Origin: Brachycybe producta | Taxonomy: Eukaryota > Arthropoda > Diplopoda > Playtdesmida > Andrognathidae | Reading direction: 5' to 3' | Assembly (NCBI GenBank): GCA_036925085.1 | Contig: JAUPFP010000003.1 | Location: 496,001 to 560,000 of the forward strand | DNA: 64,000 bases | Shown: in pieces, positions 10,062-21,720 of the stretch | Layout of the letters: each line of letters begins with the position of its first letter | Numbering within the stretch: position 1 is the stretch's first letter | The notes under the pieces: model-generated | What the model was told of the DNA's origin: nothing | The model's input: only the letters and a program-made list of their open reading frames with translations | Database searches by the model: none | Made by a program: the position numbers and the translations under genes

Positions 10062-12897
10062 ATGAAAACGGACTACTGCCATCGAATAATGCAGGAGATG
10101 AGCGAAAGAGATGGACGTCCGATGAAGACCTTCTGGAAAAAGGGTGGAAAATCAGTCCCGGGAAGGTCAGAATTTCATTTTTACAAAACCCTAAAGCTGG
10201 AAACACACGATTCACTCTGACTTGTAAATTCTGTTCGTAATGCTTCCAGTGATGGAATAACGAGTAACTATTTAAAGATATTAAAAAAACTGCGCCCGTC
10301 AAATGAAATATAAAAAGAATTTGCAGAAAAAGTGTCGATTTTGAGAGAGAATTCAGAATTGTACAAGCTGTAATTGATCGTGTGTATCTAGCTGAACGTA
10401 ACCTAATCTATAAAAAAAACCTTTCTTCCTAGTATTAAGCCAGTCTATGGGGCGATGCATCCTCCAAGAAGCGAATCTCCAAGGTTTAAGCATAGTTTTC
10501 GATGTCCGAAGTGTATTTCTTCTCTGAAACTTGTGTTTTTTTTTTTGGTGTGGTTTCAGAACGAGTCCAAAGATGAAGTCCGAAGGGAGTCGCCACCACG
10601 AAAACCATCAAAACTATCCTCATCATAAGAGGACAGGCTCGAGCAGTTCGTTCAAAGACTTTCAGGAGAGTACGAATGATGCCTGGGATGCGGGAGACGA
10701 CGAGATGTGTATCATTAAAGGTAACAGAACGAAAACCTTTTAACGACAGTGGTTTGTATTTCTCTTTTTCTCATTCCAGATGTTGCAAAATCGGCCGCTT
10801 TGAGCGTCTTAACGACCCACAGATCGAGCGTTGGTGCGTGTCGATCAGAAGTATCGGAAGAAGGAAAAACAGAAGCAATGCAGAGGCTAGCGACGCAAAG
10901 AGGTTGAAGCGAAATGAAGAGTTAGTTCGTTTTGATCGAAATCTCTCATTTCTTCGATGTTAGAGTTGTTATTGGACGAAAATCGTTCCATGTCTCCCGT
11001 TTTAACGGATGGAGCGACGTCGTCGTCTCTTCATCACGGACCTGGAGTCGGAGTTCGACAGATGTCGCCGAATAGATTTCAACGTCGTACTCGACAGCGA
11101 CGAAATCGATCACCTTCATCTTTAGACGAAAACGGCGAACGGGAAGTTGCGAGACTGGAAAAGTTTCGTCTTCTTTTAAAAGGACCGAATACGGATCTGA
11201 GTTTGTGACTTTTAGTTTTGTTGTGATGAAGCCCGAAGATCCGTTTTAAATTTCGGTATTTTTGTTTTCGTTTTCTCAGCTGAACTGCGGAAACTTAGTT
11301 GGTCTGGAGTTCCACCGTCTGTCAGAGGAACCGTTTGGCGCCTCCTTTCGGTTGGTTGCGTATTTTATGATTAGTCTTCTTAACTATTAAAAGAAGTTTT
11401 ACTTATGAAACAACTGCTACTACTACAACTGAAACTAGAACGAGTAGCTTGAATTCATTAATAGTATTTTGATGTTGATATATATATAATTATAATCTAC
11501 TTAAAGTTGGATCAGTTACAAACTGACATAAAAAGTTTATTTTGAAAGATATCTAACCTGAAAATGCGCGTTTAAAGTGATTCAGCTACTCTTCTAGTAT
11601 CAAGGTTTCTCTTCCACACGTTTCTTACACTTTTATGAAGGGTTACCTCCCTACGAACGTCGAGAGGAGGCCGTCGACTCTTTCTCACAAGCGAGAAGAA
11701 TACTTCAACTATGTGAAACAGTATTACGACACTCGGTTAGAAGATATCTACAAAGATTATCAAGAAACGTATCGTCAGGTGAATTTGTAATCGATCGAAA
11801 GGCGTTCCAAAAACTTACAAAATAGGAACGTTTTTTGTTTATTTAACTTACAGATTCACATCGATATTCCAAGGATGAGTCCACTCGTGCCTATATTTCA
11901 ACAGGAAATCGTACAAGAAGTAAACTTGTGTTTCGTTATTTCTCATCTTTGGCCAGAATGGAGGCTGAAGTGAACGAGATTTTGATCTTTTCGTCCTAGA
12001 TCTTCGAGAGGATACTTTACGTTTGGGCCGTGAGACACCCGGCGAGTGGTTACGTCCAGGGAATGAACGATCTCGTGACGCCGTTCTTCGTCGTCTTCCT
12101 ACAAGAGACAGTCGACGACGGTCAGTGAGAGAAAAAAGCGATCTAACGAAATCGTTTTAACCTTTTTTGTTGTTGCATATAATCGAAAAGACGTAGAGAT
12201 CGAGACGTTTGACGTTTCTCGTCTTTCGGATCAAACTCTTCACGACGTCGAAGCCGACACCTTCTGGGGAATGTCCAAATTGTTGGACGGAATTCAAGAT
12301 AACTATACTTTTGCACAACCTGGAATTCAGTGCAAAGTGATTCAACTGAAAGAGCTCATTCAGAGGATAAACGGTCCGTTTTTATAACTCTTATATAAAA
12401 TATGATAAGAACGACAGGACACTCTCTCCCTTTGTTACTTTGGTTTTTCAGATAAGTTGCATCGACATTTGTGTCGTCATCACGTCGAATATCTTCAGTT
12501 TACTTTCCGTTGGATGAACAATCTTCTGATGAGAGAGTTACCTCTACGTTGTACCATTCGTCTCTGGGACACTTATCATTCGGAACCTGACGGTTTTGCG
12601 ACGTTCCATCTTTACGTCTGCGCCGCTTTTCTCAATTTCTGGTCTGATGAATTGCTGAAAGAGAAAGATTTTCATGTAAAATAACGGATTCTGCGGTTAC
12701 GCTGACGGATCGTTTTGATCGTTTATTTTATTGTCCTCGTCTAGGGTTTAATGATCTTTCTACAAAGTCTTCCAACTCATAACTGGGACAACGAGGAGAT
12801 TCGACTGTTGATGGCCGAAGCGTTTCGATTAAAATTCATGTTTGCGGATGCGCCAAATCATCTACAATCGAATTGTCAAATTTCAAAAAAAGATTAA
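10062..12897 (+). CDS. TBC1D22: TBC1D22-type Rab GTPase-activating protein, complete
   Basis: Twelve exons: 10062-10165, 10433-10483, 10560-10720, 10780-10902, 10964-11200, 11280-11350, 11641-11778, 11854-11919, 12000-12120, 12191-12373, 12452-12675, 12745-12897. All junctions are GT-AG and give 543 codons (human TBC1D22B is about 505). The N-terminus keeps FWK and SIKPVYGAMHPP, then NDAWDAGDDE. The TBC domain starts near WSGVPPSVRGTVWRLLSGYL. The catalytic motifs are intact: IHIDIPR with the arginine finger (about R302) and SGYVQG with the glutamine finger (about Q337). The C-terminal half (LLMRELPLRCTIRLWDTY, FRLKFMFADAPNH) is strongly conserved. The family acts on Rabs and the human proteins are linked to the Golgi. 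The first ATG is at 10062; in-frame ATGs at 10089 and 10098 are equally plausible starts. Confidence 0.93.
11431..11602. mobile_element. Family A foldback element in TBC1D22 intron 6
   Basis: The left arm has ACTAGAACGAGTAGCTTGAAT; the right arm reads TTATTTTGAAAGATATC and then GATTCAGCTACTCTTCTAGT. The right end lies about 40 bases before the acceptor of exon 7 at 11641. Confidence 0.6.
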
Positions 12898-13069
12898 TCG
12901 AGATCTTTTAAATCTCGATGGTTTTTTTTAGAGAAAAACAAAGAAGAAAATGCTTTTGTGAAACAAAATTATGAAAAGAGGATTTTTTGAAACTAGAAGG
13001 GTTTTTATGATGTAAATTCGTGATATTTCGTGGAAATTTGTAAAATTTCAATTGTAAAACATTGCTTAC

Positions 13070-13075
13070 AATAAA
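13070..13075 (+). terminator. Poly(A) signal of TBC1D22
   Basis: AATAAA in the sense orientation, 173 bases after the TBC1D22 stop codon. Confidence 0.55.
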
Positions 13076-13733
13076 GCTGAACTTAACATCTGTGGAGAAA
13101 TTTTAAGTGTTACTTTGTTTAAGCTTGGTTTTGAGTAACGTTTTTATAATTGCTCATTAAATTAAAACTTTTGTTATTCAAAGAAAATTTAAGAAATTCA
13201 TTTGTAATTTTGCTTCATAGAAGCTTTTTTTCTTTATTATTTTACGAACGTAAGAAATGAAATTTAAGTAATGTTTATCATTTAAAATTAAAAATTTGAA
13301 ATATACGAATTTAAAAAAAAATGATGGAATATTTCATTTGTAAATATGTTGGAACAAAATGGAATGAAAACCCGAATATTTTGGAAAATCTCGATGTATC
13401 AAACAGTGAAAAATAATAAAATGAGAATTGTGAATGAAATAAAACTTCAAATTTCTAAAATGAAAGATTTTTTAGTGGATATTTTCAGAGGCTTTATAAA
13501 AACTATACTGTCTAGAGAAAAAAAGAACCTTGAAGAGAGGCTACACAAATAAAGTTTCATCCCTCACACCATGTTTTCACCAAAATTGAGTTGACTTACC
13601 TCCAAGTAGAGACCGTAGAATACGAAAGAGTTCGTAGAGTAACACTACAAACCTTGGAGACAACCAGTGTTGGCTAAGCCGTTTCATGTCAAAAATACTC
13701 CGAACTTTTGATATCAATAATTCAATGTGTATC
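13076..13733. other. AT-rich intergenic stretch with transposon debris
   Basis: Mostly AT-rich single-copy sequence. Around 13590-13665 there are fragments of the MITE set seen near 6 kb (GAGTTGACTTACCTCC, AACCAGTGTTGGC). No gene was recognised. Confidence 0.45.
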
Positions 13734-14503
13734 AGAAATTGTTTTTGAATTTGTGATGTCAGAAAGTGTTTTAGAATTTGTGATGTCAGAAAGTGTTTTA
13801 GAATTTGTGATGTCAGAAAGTGTTTTAGAATTTGTGATGTCAGAAAGTGTTTTAGAATTTGTGATGTCAGAAAGTGTTTTAGAATTTGTGATGTCAGAAA
13901 TTCTTTTTGAATTTGTGATGTCAGAAATTCTTTTTGAATTTGTGATGTCAGAAATTCTTTTTGAATTTGTGATGTCAGAAATTCTTTTTGAATTTGTTAT
14001 GTCAGAAATTCTTTTTGAATTTGTGATATCAGAAATTCTTTTTGAATTTGTGATATCAGAAATTCTTTTTGAATTTGTGATATCAGAAATTCTTTTTGAA
14101 TTTGTGATGTCAGAAAGTGTTTTAGAATTTGTGATGTCAGAAAGTGTTTTAGAATTTGTGATGTCAGAAATTCTTTTTGAATTTGTGATGTCAGAAATTC
14201 TTTTTGAATTTGTGATGTCAGAAATTGTTTTTGAATTTGTGATGTCAGAAATTGTTTTTGAATTTGTGATGTCAGAAATTCTTTTTGAATTTGTGATGTC
14301 AGAAATTCTTTTTGAATTTGTGATGTCAGAAATTCTTTTTGAATTTGTGATGTCAGAAATTCTTTTAGAATTTGTGATGTCAGAAATTCTTTTAGAATTT
14401 GTGATGTCAGAAATTCTTTTTGAATTTGTGATATCAGAAATTGTTTTAGAATTTGTGATATCAGAATTTTTTTTAGAATTTGTAATATCAGAAATTGAAT
14501 GAT
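13734..14503 (+). repeat. 27-bp minisatellite, about 28 copies
   Basis: Unit close to GTGATGTCAGAAATTCTTTTTGAATTT. Variants with GAAAGTGTTTTAG or GTGATATCAG are grouped in blocks, pointing to unequal exchange or block duplication. Because 27 is a multiple of three, a 264-codon frame with a nine-residue repeat stays open; it has no sign of being a gene. Confidence 0.9.
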
Positions 14504-14784
14504 AGTGATATCAAAAATTCAATTTTTTGTGTCATAAGTTAGTGATATCACTATAATTATGGCGCTTATTAAGAGCCATCTTGGTACCAAAGGGGGACCC
14601 CCCTTAGCACCCATAAAATGATGACCAAAATGGTCACTTGTGGTCATCTTCTATCTTCCATGTCCATCATCATTATAAATATTATAAGAGTGGACAAAGC
14701 AGCAGCAGCACAGTTGGCATTGACTGGACTTTGCAATGTCAACCAACTTAATATCTCTTGACCATCATATCAATGCATCATTCT

Positions 14785-14822
14785 TCTCATAATAATAATA
14801 ATTATTATTATTATTATTATCA
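14785..14822. repeat. (AAT)n / (ATT)n microsatellite
   Basis: ATAATAATAATAATT followed by ATTATTATTATT, a small trinucleotide palindrome. Confidence 0.8.
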
Positions 14823-14879
14823 TAAAAAAAATTGAGCAATATCATAAAACATAAATTAAGGCCCAAATTCATCAAAGGA

Positions 14880-15740
14880 AACACTTTATGAAACTTTTAA
14901 CTTGAACTCTTCAAACAGGGTTTCAATCAAATCTAAACCAACATTTTTATTGTTTAATATCTTTTAATTTTGATTTTTTTCTTTCTATGTTGTAACCCTG
15001 ACTTAGAGGGTACAACAGTTCCAAGGCCAAGGGTCAAGTTGACCCTCTTGAATTCGAATCTAAAACACACACGAAGAAAATCAGTTCAATAAAACCATCA
15101 AATATTTATTTTCTGATTAATAATTTTTTTTAAATATTTCTCTCCCCATTCATAATTTATATAAGAAGAGGTCAAAGGTTAATGTTTAAATATTTTAAAG
15201 TGGAGTACAGAAAAAAGGCCCAGATTCAAGAAAGTAATTTGACTCTTCAACTTCCAACTTGAACCCTCTTGAAACGGATTCTCGGCACAGAAAAAAACGA
15301 CTTTTTCATATTAAGGAGGAGGGGAGAGCGTTTCTTTTTTGGAACCCTGTTTAGAGAGTTCAAGTGTTGAGTTTTTTCTTCTTGAATTAATGTCCAAGTG
15401 TAGATGGACCTGATAAATTCATTTCAATGTGTTGACATTTTTAACTTCTGTTGCTGTGTACAGAAAAAAAAATACTTTCACTTTTTTTAAAAGCCTGTTT
15501 TAAAAACTAGAAGGGTAAGGAACAAATCAAAGAATCAAACTACTCAGAAGTTAGCATTTGAACCCTCAAATCAGGGCTCCGCCATAGAAACATCCATGTT
15601 TGATTTAGTATAATTTAATCATACTTTTTGTATCTTGAATTAAAAGTGTTTTAAAAACTAGAAAAGCAAGGCACAATTTTAAGAATTGCGACTTAGCACT
15701 TGAGCTTCAATTTGAACCCTCCACATCAGGGCTCCTCTTT
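14880..15740. repeat. Cluster of family D hairpin repeats
   Basis: Several segments share CACTTGAACTTC, TTGAACCCTC and GGGTTC motifs in both orientations (near 14905, 15000-15060, 15240-15385, 15550, 15700). Better preserved hairpins of the same family lie at 27010-27150, 55080-55245 and 59085-59250. Confidence 0.5.
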
Positions 15741-15924
15741 TATGGACAGCTTTTTAAATAAGTGTTTTTATGTTTAATTGAAAGTATTTTTTTTTTAGAA
15801 ACTAGAAGAGTAAGATGCAAATTTACGTCGGAAATTTTACCACTTAAAACTTCAACTCTCTTTTCCCGGTTTCTCCTCCTATTTATTTTCTTACCCCTTT
15901 TTATAACATAGATCCTCTCCATTT

Positions 15925-16345
15925 CTCGTCAAGACTCCTCCCATTCCTCTTGATGGGAGGAGCAGCGACATGAAATGGGCGGAGCCATCTTTTGTAACTC
16001 CTCCTTTCTTACAGCTCGTATCATTTCTTGTTGCAACTCCTCCCCATTTCACTTTAAGGCTCCTCCTATTTCTCTTCAAGGCGCCTCCTATTTCTTTTCA
16101 AAACTCCTCCTATTCCTTTTTCATAGCTCCTCCCATTTCTTGTTGCAACTCCTCCTCTTTCTTGCAGCTCCTCCCATTTCTGTTGTAACTCCTCCTTTCT
16201 TACAGCTCCTCCCCTTTCTTGCAGCTCCTCCCATTCCTTTTCGTGGCTCCTCCCATTTCATGTTGCAATTCGTATTTCTCTTTCTGGCTCCGCCCATTTC
16301 TCGCACTGGCACCTACTTTACCGTGCTCATGGCTCCTCCCATTTT
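15925..16345. repeat. Degenerate GCTCCTCCCATTTC minisatellite
   Basis: About 17 irregular copies of a 20-30 base unit around GCTCCTCCCATTTCTTGTTG. The pyrimidine-rich strand keeps frames open in both directions, but the translations are only repeats. Confidence 0.75.
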
Positions 16346-16700
16346 TTTTTCCTTAAAAAAGGTTATAAATACAATATTTAAATTAGACTGAATTATGAAT
16401 GAATATAATTATTAATGAATGAATGAAGAGGAGGAGGTCAAAAAAACGTTGAAAATTTCTAACCGGAAGTTGTTAGTTTTTGCACTGAAAATATATTTTA
16501 AACACAAAAGTAATTAACTTTTAATCAATTATTTATTAGAGAGACATTTTAAATGATAAAAAACAAAGTTTACAATCTTGTTTTAATTTAACATTGATCT
16601 TTTTAGAGAAAAGTTCAGTTGCCAAAGGTTGAAAGAAAAAATGTTTTATAATTCCATATTTAGAAGAAGATTTTTAAGTTTTTACTTTTGATAAAAATAA

Positions 16701-16712
16701 GGGGGGGGGGGG
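16701..16712 (+). repeat. G12 homopolymer
   Basis: One of several long G or C runs in the window; others include 17676-17690 (C15), 19738-19751 (G14), 20222-20239 (G18), 22037-22049 (C13) and 41041-41054 (C14). Confidence 0.8.
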
Positions 16713-17072
16713 CAATTTTTTTTTACTTCAAAATAATAATCTAAATATAAATACGGAAATAAATTAATAAAAAAAGTGAAATAAGACTCAAATTTCACAT
16801 AGAAAAAAACAGCTGACAAAATATTGATTTTTAAACAATTTCTTCCTTCTTTTTTTCTGTTGTTGTCTACTTTAATGTTTCAAATTACACAACAACTTTT
16901 AAAATGCAAACTTTCATTTTATGTAACTGTAACTAAGTTACAACAAAAAAATGAAAGTTACAAAGTAAAAAACATCACTTTGAAAAACTAGAAAGAATTT
17001 TAGAAAGTAGAATGACTTTCGAACTACCCTTCTAGTTTCTAAAACGCTTTTAATTGCTTCTTAAGATGTTTT

Positions 17073-17330
17073 AGGATTATTTTGTCTTTTCAGAAGAGCA
17101 AAATCAAGAGAAACTTGAAAGTGTTTTAGATACTAGAAGGGTAGCTCAATCACTTAAGGTTTATTTTCAATGTTGACATCTTTCAAAATAAACTTTTTAT
17201 AGACAAAAATTTAAAACTAACCATAAAATGTTTATTTTGAAAATTTAAGCTAAAATTCTAGTTTCTAAAACACAATCATGTTTTTCTTCATTTTGCATCT
17301 GAATTTCCGAAAGACAGAATAATTAAGAGT
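17073..17330. mobile_element. Family A foldback element
   Basis: Outer arms include TTATTTTGTCTTTTCAG and the complement CTGAATTTCCGAAAGACAG; inner arms include ACTAGAAGGGTAGCTCAATC and TTCTAGTTTCTAAAACAC. A fragment of the same family precedes it at about 16980-17045. Confidence 0.6.
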
Positions 17331-17904
17331 TCGCAAGAGGCGGAATTTACACTTTAAAACCACCTCTAAATGGTTTCCATTGTAACTTTTCTAGTTTCTA
17401 ACAAAGTTTGAATTGTTTCTATGCTACTTTCTCTTTAACATTATTTCTGATGAGCAACTCAAGTTGAAATTACCCTCATGACAGAAATTAAACTTGAAGT
17501 GGACCTAACAAATATTATTGGTGAACTTTATGGGACCTCCCTCCCTCCCCCTCCCTTCTTGACCATAAAGTGGACAGTGGTCATTGTTATAAACAAAGAT
17601 GAAGGGGATGGAAGGGTCAAGGGGTCTTCAAATCTTAAGAATCTTTTCCTGGAAAAGGAAGATTCTAGTATCCAACCCCCCCCCCCCCCCACACTTTCCC
17701 TTTCCCCTCTTTTCTGACCCCTTTTTACTGGACACCGGAAATGTGATCTTCTTGTAATCAGACAGTAATACCGGCAGCCATCTTTAATTTCCATTTTTTT
17801 CATTCAAACTTTTAGAAAGTTCGCATACTATTCTAGTTTCTAACATACTTTTGAACCCTTTCAATGAAATTTATTCAATGAGTTTTATTCTTGAGTTTTA
17901 TTCT

Positions 17905-18165
17905 ATCAAGTTCGTTAGAAACTAGAAGGGGTAGCTGAATCTACACTTAAGGGTATTTTCATGTTGAAATCGTTTAAAATAAACTTTTCATAGACAAATA
18001 TTAAAAAAATAGAATCTTCTTAAAGTTGAGTCATACACAGTATAAAAAGTTTATTTTGAAAGATATCAAACATTAAAATATCTTAAATGACTGTGCTACC
18101 CTTCTAGTTTCTAACACACTTTTCAAGTTCCTCTTCATTTTGCACCTGAAAGACAGAATAATCTA
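17905..18165. mobile_element. Family A foldback element
   Basis: The left arm TTAGAAACTAGAAGGGGTAGC and TTTTCATGTTGAAATCG is mirrored by TTTATTTTGAAAGATATC and GCTACCCTTCTAGTTTCTAA. The right flank continues into the outer arm TGCACCTGAAAGACAGAATA. Confidence 0.7.
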
Positions 18166-18556
18166 GAGTTTAAGAGAAGCCCCGTTCACACCTTAATATT
18201 TGGTTAAAAATAAACTTTTCTTTGAATGAATAAACAAAGATGGCGGCGGTTTCTACCTGATGCCTTTTCAGAAGAAGAAGAAGAAAAAATTCCTTATCTG
18301 AAAATAAGATCTGAAATTTTTCTTAAAAGATCTTTATATTTCAGTAGATTGAGAGAAAGGTTTTCTCTTTATCTGTTATCTGTTAGTTGATCAAAAAAAG
18401 ATTAGGGACCTTTTTTTTAAGGCTTAAATAGGACAGAAGTGTTTATTTTGAATACTGAAAGGTCCCTTCCCTAAAAATAATAAAAGGCCCTTAGAACGAA
18501 AATATGATATTCTTATTTTAATGCGGTTTTAAAAGTGTAAACACCACTTGAATTCT

Positions 18557-18775
18557 AATTATTCTGTCTTTCAGAAGTAAAATGAAGAAAAAAAAAACTA
18601 TGTAGAAATGTTTTAGAAACTAGAAGGGCAGCTCAGTATATTTTCAATGTTGAAAAATATCAACATTAAAATATTATTAAGTGATTCGGCTACTCTTCTA
18701 GTTTCTAAGAAACTTTCAATTTCTACTTTATGTTGGTTGCTCTTCTGAAACTGCAGAATAAGACTGAATAATCTC
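18557..18775. mobile_element. Family A foldback element, short loop
   Basis: AGAAACTAGAAGGGCAGCTC and TTTTCAATGTTGA are mirrored almost at once by TATCAACATTAAAATATT and GGCTACTCTTCTAGTTTCT, so the middle part has been deleted. Confidence 0.65.
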
Positions 18776-18805
18776 AAATCACCAATATCTAAAATCAATA
18801 TCTAA

Positions 18806-19076
18806 AGAGGTAACTCAACTCCATGTCAGAGAAAACCCGCGTGTAGCCTCTCTTCTAGGTTCTCTTTGTTCATTTAACCTCTACTTATCATTTCTATTTA
18901 TTTTTTTATTAAGAGAACCTTGAATTTATTTTAGAGGCTTTCCATTGTTTGTTTATGTTCATTGAATCGCATTGTAAATAAGAAGGAATTTAGATCTAAA
19001 TAAAGGTTGCGCCATCTATTGGTTACACACAAAAATACTCCAGAGGCAGAAAGCTCTTGAGTTGAGCTACCTCTAT
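18806..19076. mobile_element. Family B MITE copy
   Basis: AAGAGGTAACTCAACTCCAT on the left and GAGTTGAGCTACCTCTATG on the right, with GCGCCATCTATTGG near the right end as in the copy near 6250. The interior differs from the 2641 copy. Confidence 0.55.
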
Positions 19077-19351
19077 GTATCACAACTTGATTGGTATTTT
19101 ATTAAAAAAAAAACTCAACAAAGGACCGTAAAAAAGTTAATTATCCACAATAATAATAAAAGTGGACATTATATTGAATAAAGGATACGGGAAGATATTA
19201 CTGGTGAACACAATAAGCCCGCATTGGTCATCTTGACCACTTCACACTAATCTTGACCTTTCTTGAATTTATCACAAATTTCTAGTCTTTTTTATCAGAA
19301 AAAAAGCCCACTTTTTCTACGTTAGAAGCAACTTTTTTTAAAAAAAAAAAG

Positions 19352-19535
19352 TTTGTTAGAAACTAGAATAGTAGGAGAATATGCTAAAAGTATTTTCATG
19401 ATGATATCTTACAAAATAAACTATAGACAAGACTTACTTGAGTCATTTTCAAACTGATATAAATAGTTTATTTTAAAAGATATCAACATGAAAATACCCT
19501 TCTAGTTTCTAAAACACATACAAGTTTTTCTTCAT
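19352..19535. mobile_element. Family A foldback element, AATAGTAGG subfamily
   Basis: GTTAGAAACTAGAATAGTAGG and TATTTTCATGATGATATC are mirrored by GATATCAACATGAAAATACC and CTTCTAGTTTCTAAAACAC. Confidence 0.6.
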
Positions 19536-20591
19536 TTTGCTTTGAAATATTTGCTAATAAAACATCCACTTTTATGGTCTCTTTAATATTTCAGAATTTG
19601 AAACCCTGATTTTTTTTTTAGAGATTTCCTCAGTTATTATTTAAGTGTCCAGAACAAATTTTATTTTGAAAAATATCCCCTTAATTTTCCAACCTATAAT
19701 ATTTATATTGAAAAATATAATCGGTGGTCCTAAGAGAGGGGGGGGGGGGGGTCTCATTTAAATAAATATCTTCACGGTCCTTCAAATTTCCTGAATAAAA
19801 ATCCAAAATTGAATGTAATTTATAGTTGAAAACGTTTTTTTATTGAAAACATTTTCTATGAAAATTACTGAACAAAAATATCTTTAGGTTGATCGCTCTT
19901 GCGTATCATTACATACTAGAAAGGCGAAAATTACCCTCAAATTTTAACTTTTTTTTAACATAAATTCTACAATGATTAATCAAAAAATGGCCCGCGAGCC
20001 AATAGAAACCTTTATACTGAGCCACTTGTGCGGCTCACTTCGCGATGGACGTTGGCCAACTGAAACCATATCAATTTCATGCCATTTTAAGCATAAAATT
20101 AAGTGATGAAAACGGTTTTTTACTGAAATATTAATAAAAATATTGTTGAAAATTTAAGTTAAATGTGTTTTTTTGTTGTTAATATTAATTTCCCATGGTT
20201 TTTGTGGGTGGTTTTTTATGAGGGGGGGGGGGGGGGGGGTCGGGAGGAGGAGTTTAATTTGAAAAGTTCACTCTCTTCATGTATTAAGATGACATTAATA
20301 TTAATATTATGTCGATTTGTATGTAGTGTATTTTAAAAGATAAGAAAATTTAAGAAAAATTCACTAAAGAACTAGAAAATTTAAATTGTCTCACGCTTAT
20401 TTAATCATAATATTATATAGAGAAAAAAAAAAGTTTTGAGAAAAAGTTCCACCAGGTGTCGTCGCATACTAACTTACACTCACTAATGAGCATTCAAATT
20501 TATTTTAATAAAAGTCGAAAAATGAATTTTCTTCTAAATAAATCACACAACTAAATCGTTTTTAACAATAACTGAATCGCAACAATATGGT

Positions 20592-21210
20592 TTATTGAAT
20601 TGATTCAGTTGTTTATAAATCGCAACAACTGTTTGTGAATCGCAACAACTGTTTGTGAATCGCAACAACTGTTTATGAATCGCAACAACTGTTTATGAAT
20701 CGCAACAACTGTTTGTGAATCGCAACAACTGTTTGTGAATCGCAACAACTGTTTATGAATCGCAACAACTGTTTATGAATCGCAACAACTGTTTATCAAT
20801 CGCAACAACTGTTTATCAATCGCAACAACTGTTTGTGAATCGCAACAACTGTTTGTGAATCGCAACAACTGTTTATGAATCGCAACAACTGTTTATGAAT
20901 CGCAACAACTGTTTATGAATCGCAACAACTGTTTATCAATCGCAACAACTGTTTGTGAATCGCAACAACTGTTTATGAATCGCAACAATTGTTTATGAAT
21001 CGCAACAACTGTTTATGAATCGCAACAACTGTTTATGAATCGCAACAACTGTTTATGAATCGCAACAACTGTTTATGAATCGCAACAACTGTCTATAAAT
21101 CGCAACAACTGTCGATGAATCGCAACAACTGTTTATGAATCGCAACAACTGTTTATGAATCGCAACAACTGTTTATGAATCGCAACAACTGTTTATGAAT
21201 CGCAACAATT
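20592..21210 (+). repeat. 20-bp satellite array, about 30 copies
   Basis: Unit GAATCGCAACAACTGTTTAT repeats with exact 20-base period from about 20619; units differ at one or two positions (GTG, ATG, ATC before AATCGC). There are no spacers, so it is not a CRISPR array. Confidence 0.92.
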
Positions 21211-21720
21211 ATCGCTGCATCAACGCAACAAACTCGGAATCGCTGTAAACAACCTCTGAATCGTTCTAAACAATAACTAAATCGCAACAAGATTGTTTAT
21301 TGAGTTGATTCAATTACTTATGAATCGTAACAACTGTTTATGAATCGCAACAATTGTCACAATATCGACTAAATAAACAATATCTAAATTGCAATAATTG
21401 TTTCTGAATCACTCTAACCTAACCTTCCGAATAATTAATAGCAATCACCCACAGCATCTTTGAATCGCTCTATTTTTTACTCCAAATCAGCCTAAACAAC
21501 CTACGAATCACTCAATATCTCTGAAACGCTCCAAACGTCTACGATTAATTGCTCCAAACGTCTAGCAATCGCTTCAAACGTCTAGAAATCGTTCCAAAAG
21601 TATAGGAATCGCTCTAAAAGTATAGAAATCGCTCTAAAAGTATAGAAATCGCTCCAATCGTTTAGAAATTGCTCCCAACAACTGTGAATCGCTGGAAACA
21701 TCTCTGAATCATTGAGTTCA
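21211..21720 (+). repeat. Degenerate continuation of the 20-bp satellite
   Basis: AATCGCT/AATCGTT starts recur, with a clean 20-base rhythm near 21590-21660 (AATCGCTCTAAAAGTATAGA). This looks like an older, diverged edge of the same array. Confidence 0.7.

Noticed and set aside
13708-14502. 264-codon open frame with a nine-residue repeat
   Set aside because: It is a by-product of the 27-bp minisatellite; no non-repetitive coding part and no start or end signals.
15970-16391. Overlapping long frames on both strands, rich in Pro, Ser and Phe
   Set aside because: They translate the CTCCTCCCATTTC repeat; open frames on both strands point to composition, not genes.
20592-21210. Regular short repeats resembling a CRISPR array
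   Set aside because: The 20-bp units are directly adjacent with no unique spacers, and the setting is a eukaryotic genome.
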